The translations under genes were made by a program, and so were the position numbers. The notes beneath the pieces were generated by a model. That model had not been told where the DNA came from. It saw nothing but the letters and a program-made list of their open reading frames with translations, and searched no databases. Of a stretch of 6,749 nt of DNA, positions 1-4,383 are shown piece after piece; positions within the stretch are counted from its first letter, which is position 1; each line of letters begins with the position of its first letter. The stretch covers positions 1 to 6,749 of the forward strand of contig JAJYPQ010000220.1 in the NCBI GenBank assembly GCA_021795255.1, written 5' to 3'. The DNA is from Pseudomonadota bacterium (GTDB lineage Bacteria > Pseudomonadota > Gammaproteobacteria > Acidiferrobacterales > Acidiferrobacteraceae).

Positions 1-47
1 CGGAGGCCACAACGGTGTTCGGTAGTTAGCCAAGAGAGGGTAGGTCA
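1..47 (+). other. Leader upstream of cycA, cut by the window edge
   Basis: This short stretch lies before the first gene. It contains a purine-rich ribosome-binding sequence (AGAGGG, 35-40) seven bases before the cycA ATG. Two of the three + frames close in it (TAG at 23-25 and at 27-29), so it may include the last codons of an upstream gene, but too little is visible to tell. No convincing -35/-10 promoter is seen. The operon promoter is probably further upstream. Confidence 0.4.
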
Positions 48-671
48 ATGGTGAGAGCAGTACGCAAGGCGGTATCTATGGGGGCGGGGCTCGTCCTCCT
101 AATCGGGAGTGCTTACGCGGCCGCCCCTGTGAAGCCCCCCGCGATCGTGACGACGACCTGTTCGGCCTGTCACGGACTGACGGGCGTATCGATGGTCCCT
201 ACATTTCCGAACCTTGCGGCCCAAGGCGCCCCGTATCTCGTTAAACAAATTAGGGATTTCCAAAATCATACGCGCGCCGATCCGCTGGCCCAATCTATCA
301 TGTGGGCGATGGCCGCGACGATCCCCAAGAACAAGATTCACGAGATCGCCAATTATTATGCCAGTCAAAAAGGCGCTCCGGGCGCTCCGGAGAACGCGAA
401 GCTTGTGGCCGCGGGCCGGAAGATCTATATGGGTGGTGTGGCAACCGACCATTTGCCCGCATGCATGGCCTGCCACGGCGCGACCGGTCTCGGTCTCCCG
501 CCGCTTTTCCCACGGCTAGCTGGGCAGCATATGACATATGTGATTGCCCAATTGCAGGCCTTTAAGACCAAACAAAGAAGCAACGATCCTTTGGCGATTA
601 TGCGTACGATCGCTGCCAAGCTGTCGACAAAACAGATGGACGAGGTTGCTGCGTACGTTCGCACTCTCTGA
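48..671 (+). CDS. cycA: Periplasmic di-haem cytochrome c4 family protein (CycA1-like)
   Basis: This 207-residue protein has a Sec signal peptide: basic n-region (R3, R6, K7), hydrophobic core 11-22, and likely cleavage after A-Y-A24. Two c-type haem sites follow, CSACH at 38-42 and CMACH at 139-143, about 100 residues apart. This is the two-domain layout of cytochrome c4. M85 and M185 occupy matching positions in the two halves and are the likely axial ligands; M88 is an alternative for the first haem. The ATG at 48 was chosen because AGAGGG lies seven bases upstream and because the in-frame ATG at 78 would remove the charged start of the signal peptide. The gene leads directly into the SDR and bc1 genes, as cycA1 does in the A. 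ferrooxidans petI operon. There it is thought to carry electrons between the iron-oxidation chain (rusticyanin/outer-membrane cytochrome) and cytochrome c1. The family is clear; the partner is inferred from context. Confidence 0.93.
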   Translation: MVRAVRKAVSMGAGLVLLIGSAYAAAPVKPPAIVTTTCSACHGLTGVSMVPTFPNLAAQGAPYLVKQIRDFQNHTRADPLAQSIMWAMAATIPKNKIHEIANYYASQKGAPGAPENAKLVAAGRKIYMGGVATDHLPACMACHGATGLGLPPLFPRLAGQHMTYVIAQLQAFKTKQRSNDPLAIMRTIAAKLSTKQMDEVAAYVRTL

Positions 672-673
672 TT

Positions 674-677
674 GGGG
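674..677 (+). promoter_or_regulatory. Ribosome-binding site that decides the sdrA start
   Basis: GGGG at 674-677, within TTGGGGATT, lies six bases before the ATG at 684. The frame is also open from a TTG at 672 directly after the cycA stop, but no Shine-Dalgarno-like sequence precedes that TTG. The ATG at 684 is therefore the better start. Confidence 0.6.
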
Positions 678-683
678 ATTGGT

Positions 684-1466
684 ATGCCGCATTACGAACC
701 GCCCGCCGGATGCTTACAGGGGCGCGCGGTACTGGTAACAGGAGCCGGGGATGGTCTCGGAAGGGCTGTGGCGCGGGCCTACGGTCGCTACGGAGCCGAG
801 GTCATTTTACTCGGAAAAACGGTCGCAAAGCTTGAGGCCGTCTATGACGAAATCCTCGGTCTCGGGGGTCCGGAGCCGGCCGTCTATCCCATGGACCTTA
901 CAGGGGCCCAGGCTCGGGATTATCGTGATCTGGCCAAAAATGTGGAAGACAAGATCGGGCATCTCGACGGCATTCTTCATAACGCGGCGGTCTTGGAGCT
1001 TCTGACGCCGCTGGAGTTTCACCCGGGCGATGCCTGGGACCGCACCCTGCGGGCCAATGTGACCGCCCCTTTCCTTCTGACCCAAGCCTGCCTGCCGCTT
1101 TTAAGAGCGGCGCCCGATGGCGCGATTCTCTTTACGGGCGACGAGTGCGCTGTGACCCCCAAGGGCTATTGGGGCGCCTACGGGGCGAGCAAGGCCGCCC
1201 TGCATAACCTAGCGTTCATGTGGTCGCAAGAGCTGAGCGAAACTGCGGTGCGCGTCCATGTCCTGGATCCCGGACCTGTCCGCACCGACATGCGGTTGCG
1301 GACCCACCCTGGGGCGCCTTTATCGTCCTGGCCTCTGCCGGACGCGCTGGTGCCGGCATATGTTTATTTTATGGGCCCCGAGGGCCGTAGCCGTCGAGGC
1401 CAATTGATTCAGGCCTCGGATTGGTTGGATATGTCTGTCGATGACCGTCGGGAGACCGCAGTGTGA
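684..1466 (+). CDS. sdrA: Short-chain dehydrogenase/reductase of the petI-type operon (SdrA-like), atypical active site
   Basis: This 260-residue classical SDR with a Rossmann fold appears cytoplasmic: no signal peptide or membrane segment is seen. The nucleotide-binding TGxxxGxG motif is at 19-26 (TGAGDGLG), an NAA-type motif at 100-102 (H99-N-A-A), Asn125 in the structural ANV segment, and YGASK at 166-170 supplies the catalytic Tyr and Lys. The catalytic Ser normally lies about 13 residues before the Tyr. Here that position is D153, within T-G-D-E (151-154), and no Ser occurs nearby. The surrounding residues align without gaps to my memory of the E. coli YciK family (F-T-S-S-S ... W-G-A-Y). 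PGPVRTDM follows the core, as in many SDRs. An SDR gene accompanies both bc1 operons of A. ferrooxidans, but its substrate and role are unknown. It could be a divergent NAD(P)-dependent reductase or a nucleotide-binding accessory protein. The family is certain; the function is not. Confidence 0.9.
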   Translation: MPHYEPPAGCLQGRAVLVTGAGDGLGRAVARAYGRYGAEVILLGKTVAKLEAVYDEILGLGGPEPAVYPMDLTGAQARDYRDLAKNVEDKIGHLDGILHNAAVLELLTPLEFHPGDAWDRTLRANVTAPFLLTQACLPLLRAAPDGAILFTGDECAVTPKGYWGAYGASKAALHNLAFMWSQELSETAVRVHVLDPGPVRTDMRLRTHPGAPLSSWPLPDALVPAYVYFMGPEGRSRRGQLIQASDWLDMSVDDRRETAV

Positions 1467-1471
1467 GCGAA

Positions 1472-1497
1472 TTTCCGTTGTTTTGCTTGGGCGGAAG
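1472..1497 (+). other. Small inverted repeat just after the sdrA stop
   Basis: TTCCG at 1473-1477 pairs with CGGAA at 1492-1496 around a 14-base loop; a T-G wobble at 1472/1497 could extend it. The stem is short and no T-run follows, so this is not an intrinsic terminator. It is listed because it sits beside the stronger hairpin at 1502-1531 in the same gap. Confidence 0.3.
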
Positions 1498-1501
1498 GGG
1501 G

Positions 1502-1531
1502 GTCTTGGGGACCGAAAGGTCGCTGCAAGAC
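1502..1531 (+). promoter_or_regulatory. Two-part RNA hairpin with a GAAA tetraloop in the sdrA-petA gap
   Basis: GTCTTG (1502-1507) is perfectly complementary to CAAGAC (1526-1531). Nested inside, GACC (1510-1513) pairs with GGTC (1518-1521) across a GAAA tetraloop (1514-1517), a member of the very stable GNRA class. The structure sits in the only sizeable gap of the operon, ten bases before the GGAGG at 1541-1545 that leads into petA. No T-tract follows, so it is not a typical terminator. Possible roles are an RNA stability or processing element that sets petABC levels apart from cycA-sdrA, or a protein-binding site. The pairing is seen in the sequence; the function is inference. Confidence 0.45.
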
Positions 1532-1558
1532 GAGGGCGTTGGAGGTTGAGGTGAAGGC

Positions 1559-2179
1559 ATGGCAAAGACAGTCGAGGATACAAAAGACAAACCCGACATG
1601 GGGCGGCGACGTTTCCTGACGGCGGCTACGTCGGTGGTGGGGGTAGCGGCTATGGGAACGGTCGCGGTGGCAATGGTGGAGAGTCTCGAACCCACGGCCG
1701 CCGAGGCCGCAGCCGCTGCGACCGTGGTGAATTTGAGTCCTATCGAGCCCGGGATGCAGTTGACCGTACCCTGGCAGAAAAAGCCCGCGATCATCGTGAA
1801 CCGGACGCCGGCGATGCTTGCGACTCTCGCCGAGGCCGAGAGCAAGAAGTTGCTGAAAGACCCGAACTGCGATGTCCCACAGCAGCCGCCTTATTGTAAG
1901 AACCAGTATCGTGCCCGTAAGCCGGAATGGCTTGTCATGGTCCGGATTTGCACGCACCTTTGCTGTATTCCCCATTATCGGCCGAAGAAGGCCAGCGTAA
2001 CGCCCTGGTGGCTCGGGGGTTTTCACTGCCCTTGCCACGGTTCGATGTACGACCTTTCCGGGCGGGTCATTAAGGGGTCGCCGGCTCCGCACAATATGGC
2101 GGTCCCCGAATACACCTTCTCGCCCAACGGGAAGACGGTGACGATTACGAAGATGTATCCATTGGCGCACTTGTGCTAG
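1559..2179 (+). CDS. petA: Rieske [2Fe-2S] subunit of cytochrome bc1
   Basis: This 206-residue protein begins with a twin-arginine signal-anchor (R16-R-R-F-L20) followed by a hydrophobic segment at about 22-40. That is the usual membrane anchor of bacterial Rieske proteins, which export their folded cluster domain through Tat. The cluster boxes are CTHLCC (131-136) and CPCHGS (157-162). C131, H133, C157 and H160 are the Fe ligands, and C136 and C159 form the conserved disulfide. S162 and Y164, which hydrogen-bond to the cluster and raise its potential in ubiquinol-type enzymes, are present. GSPAPHN (173-179) is the proline loop. Oddities are Cys135 where Gly is usual (CTHLGC), further cysteines at 104 and 113, and a C-terminal Cys206. 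The start at 1559 is preceded by GAGGTGAAGG (1548-1557). It oxidises quinol at the Qo site of PetB and passes electrons to PetC, or the reverse in uphill mode. Confidence 0.96.
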   Translation: MAKTVEDTKDKPDMGRRRFLTAATSVVGVAAMGTVAVAMVESLEPTAAEAAAAATVVNLSPIEPGMQLTVPWQKKPAIIVNRTPAMLATLAEAESKKLLKDPNCDVPQQPPYCKNQYRARKPEWLVMVRICTHLCCIPHYRPKKASVTPWWLGGFHCPCHGSMYDLSGRVIKGSPAPHNMAVPEYTFSPNGKTVTITKMYPLAHLC

Positions 2180-2213
2180 GTCGGGCAGGCTCAGAACAGG
2201 GTAGGAGAGTCGC

Positions 2214-3422
2214 ATGAGCAAGTTTGGTGATTGGTTAAACGAAAGGTTTCCCGCGCGTGAAATGATGCGGGAGCATATGACGGAGTACTACGCTCCGAAA
2301 AACTTCAATATCCTGTACTACACGGGGTCGTTGTTGCTCCTCATGATCGTGTTGCAGCTGGTATCGGGCTTTTTGCTTATGGCCCATTACGTACCGACAA
2401 GCAAAGACGCGTTCAATTCCGTCCAGGGCATCATGTATGACACGAAATGGGGTTGGCTCATTCGGTACATGCATGTCGACGGCGTCTCCCTCATTTTCAT
2501 ATTGCTCTATCTGCATATGGGACGGGGTCTTCTGTACGGATCCTACCGTAAGCCTCGAGAGCTCTTGTGGATCATTGGGTACGTCATCTACATCATGATG
2601 ATGGGCGAGGCCTTCTTCGGCTACGTTCTGCCATTCGGGAATTTGTCTTATTGGGCCGGCCAGGTCATTACCTCGATCATCCATGCGGTGCCGCTGATCG
2701 GTCCCGCCCTTACTACTCTGGCACGGGGCGGACCGGGAGTCGGGACGGCCACGCTCGAGCGTTTCCTGGCGCTGCACGCCGTCCTCTGGTTTATGATCAT
2801 AGCGGCCCTGATCGTGCTCCATATCTTGGCGCTTCATCAGGTCGGTTCGAACAATCCCGATGGTATCGAGATCAAGAAGCTAAAGGGGCCGGATGGCCAT
2901 CCGCTCGACGGGATTCCCTTCCACCCGTACTACACGGTTAAGGACCTCTTTGGCGTCGGTGTATGGCTCACGATCTTTGCCGCCATCATCTTCTACGCCC
3001 CCACGATGCACGGCGTGTTCCTCGAGCGCACCACCTTCTTCCGTGCTAACCCGATGGTCGGACTCCCGGACGTCACGCCACCTTGGTACCTGGCGCCCTA
3101 CTACGCCATGTTGCGGGCTATCCCCAATAAGTACTATGGGATCGCGCTCATGGTTGTGGCGATTGTTCTTCCGTTCTTCCTCCCCTGGCTTGATCGCAAT
3201 CCGGTGCGCTCAAGTCGTTACCGGCCGATCTACAGGATCATGATTCTCGTCATGGGGGCCACCTTCTTTACCTTGGCCTGGGTGGGCGAACAGCCACCTC
3301 TGCCGAAGTATTTCCTCATAGAGCGTCTGGGGGCCGCGATCTATATCGGTTTTTATGTCCTGCTTCCGATCGTAAGTTCAATTGAACCGACCAAGAAAGT
3401 GCCGGAAAGGGTGAGGTCATGA
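2214..3422 (+). CDS. petB: Cytochrome b subunit of cytochrome bc1
   Basis: This 402-residue protein is a full-length, undivided cytochrome b with eight predicted membrane helices, at about 34-56, 81-107, 117-138, 183-207, 245-265, 307-329, 339-358 and 371-389. Haem ligands are H87 and H101 in helix B, and H188 and H203 in helix D. The helix-D pair is separated by 14 residues rather than the 13 of mitochondrial and alphaproteobacterial enzymes. The cd1-like stretch is at about 142-160. SNNPDGIEIKK after helix D resembles, from memory, beta/gammaproteobacterial forms. The Qo motif reads PPWY at 289-292 instead of PEWY, followed by APYYAMLRAIPNK (294-306). AGGAG (2203-2207) lies six bases before the ATG, and the gene starts 34 bp after petA. 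The stop overlaps the petC start (ATGA), implying translational coupling. It carries the Qo and Qi quinone sites. Confidence 0.97.
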   Translation: MSKFGDWLNERFPAREMMREHMTEYYAPKNFNILYYTGSLLLLMIVLQLVSGFLLMAHYVPTSKDAFNSVQGIMYDTKWGWLIRYMHVDGVSLIFILLYLHMGRGLLYGSYRKPRELLWIIGYVIYIMMMGEAFFGYVLPFGNLSYWAGQVITSIIHAVPLIGPALTTLARGGPGVGTATLERFLALHAVLWFMIIAALIVLHILALHQVGSNNPDGIEIKKLKGPDGHPLDGIPFHPYYTVKDLFGVGVWLTIFAAIIFYAPTMHGVFLERTTFFRANPMVGLPDVTPPWYLAPYYAMLRAIPNKYYGIALMVVAIVLPFFLPWLDRNPVRSSRYRPIYRIMILVMGATFFTLAWVGEQPPLPKYFLIERLGAAIYIGFYVLLPIVSSIEPTKKVPERVRS

Positions 3423-4168
3423 TGAGGAAAACATGGACAGGGGCCCTCGTAGGCGCCTTGGCGACTCTCGGTCTGGGCTTCGCGCAGGCCGCAACCTTGG
3501 CGACGCCCCCCTATACCTTCAACAAAGCTACGGTGATCGCGGGCGCGAAGTTGTTCGCCGACCACTGCAGCGCGTGCCACGCCGTGAGTTCGCTCCGCTA
3601 TGACCGTTTGGCAGTGGATCTCGGTATGACGAAGGCGGAAATCACAAAAGATATCATGCTGCCGGCCGGCGCCAACTATCTTCAAGGCATGCGTCCAACC
3701 ATGACCCAGGCGGACGCCAAGAAGTGGTTCGGCCTGCCGCCCCCCAACCTAAGCCATATGGTCCGGGCCCAGGGGGCGCGCTGGATCTACACCTATCTTA
3801 CGTCCTTCTACTGGGATCCAAAGCGGCCTTCGGGATGGAATAACCACATCTTCCCGAACGTGGCTATGCCGAATATCCTGGCGCCGTGGGGCGGAACCTA
3901 CGCGAAGAACGGCAAGCTCTTGCAGCCCGGTCGCGAGTCCCCGGCTCTTTACCACAAGCAGGTTGCGGAGATCGTGGCGTTTTTGCGCTACGCGAGCGAT
4001 CCTTCGGTGTTTGAACGCCGTGCGATCGGCCGCTACGTGCTAGGGATCCTTATTCTGTTTACGATTCTCGCCTATCTCTTGAAGAAGGATTATTGGCGGG
4101 ATATTCACAATAAGGACGAGGCGGCAAAGGCCAAGGACGCGAAAAAGGAGGGATCCGCTAAGGCCTAG
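3419..4168 (+). CDS. petC: Cytochrome c1 subunit of cytochrome bc1
   Basis: This 249-residue protein has a signal peptide (R3, K4, hydrophobic 8-22, likely cleavage after A-Q-A24), one haem site CSACH at 50-54, and PPPNLS (107-112) in place of the usual APPDLS. M150 in NVAMPN is the likely sixth haem ligand. A C-terminal membrane anchor lies at about 206-221, so the haem domain faces the periplasm. A 23-residue, highly charged Lys/Ala/Glu tail (227-249) follows on the cytoplasmic side. The ATG overlaps the petB stop by 4 bp, with AAGGG (3407-3411) seven bases upstream; a second in-frame ATG follows immediately at 3422. It connects the Rieske protein to the soluble cytochrome, probably CycA encoded by the first gene. 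It is the last gene before the terminator at 4198-4226. Confidence 0.96.
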   Translation: MMRKTWTGALVGALATLGLGFAQAATLATPPYTFNKATVIAGAKLFADHCSACHAVSSLRYDRLAVDLGMTKAEITKDIMLPAGANYLQGMRPTMTQADAKKWFGLPPPNLSHMVRAQGARWIYTYLTSFYWDPKRPSGWNNHIFPNVAMPNILAPWGGTYAKNGKLLQPGRESPALYHKQVAEIVAFLRYASDPSVFERRAIGRYVLGILILFTILAYLLKKDYWRDIHNKDEAAKAKDAKKEGSAKA

Positions 4169-4197
4169 GCGTAAGCTCCGTTCGAATGCTCTACAAT

Positions 4198-4226
4198 AAT
4201 CCCCCGCCTGTGCGGGGGATTTTTTT
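4198..4226 (+). terminator. Intrinsic (Rho-independent) terminator of the pet operon
   Basis: ATCCCCCGC (4199-4207) pairs perfectly with GCGGGGGAT (4212-4220) around a CTGT loop, and A4198-T4221 can add a tenth pair. A T-run at 4220-4226 follows. It begins 30 bases after the petC stop. Read on the - strand, the same stem is followed by ATTATTG, a weak T-rich stretch. It may therefore also stop the convergent c-di-GMP gene, less efficiently. Confidence 0.93.
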
Positions 4227-4383
4227 GAGCGCATCGCGAGCCGCTTTCCTACGGTCCTCGCGTCCACGGTCCGCTAAAGGGCCGTGCCCCCTTGCTTATC
4301 GATTGCGTCGTCACGGTGGCGATACACGTGGCGAGGTCATGGCGTCGGTCGCTGCCCGCTCGCGGAGCCCGGAACTTGCCCCG
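4227..4383. other. Convergent intergenic spacer with one hairpin
   Basis: This 157-bp spacer separates the pet terminator from the end of the convergent gene. No credible gene is seen: the open frames crossing it run through the terminator or lie antisense to the c-di-GMP gene and resemble nothing known. It contains a hairpin (CACGGTCC at 4265-4272, GCTAAA loop, GGGCCGTG at 4279-4286; eight pairs, one a G-T wobble) and a 7-bp direct repeat ACGGTCC at 4251-4257 and 4266-4272. No T-run follows the hairpin on either strand. Confidence 0.5.

Noticed and set aside
1..47. Promoter for the pet operon
   Set aside because: No pair of -35/-10-like boxes with sensible spacing can be made out in this short leader.
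672..683. TTG start for the SDR directly after the cycA stop
   Set aside because: No ribosome-binding sequence precedes it, whereas GGGG lies six bases before the ATG at 684.
1409..2221. Long open frame (270 codons) on the - strand across petA
   Set aside because: It lies antisense to a clear Rieske gene. Its translation is rich in Arg, His and Pro with no recognisable motif, as expected of the opposite strand of GC-rich coding DNA.
4251..4272. Direct repeat ACGGTCC as an operator or attachment site
   Set aside because: Only seven bases, two copies, one of which is part of a hairpin arm. No integrase, tRNA or mobile-element sequence is nearby.
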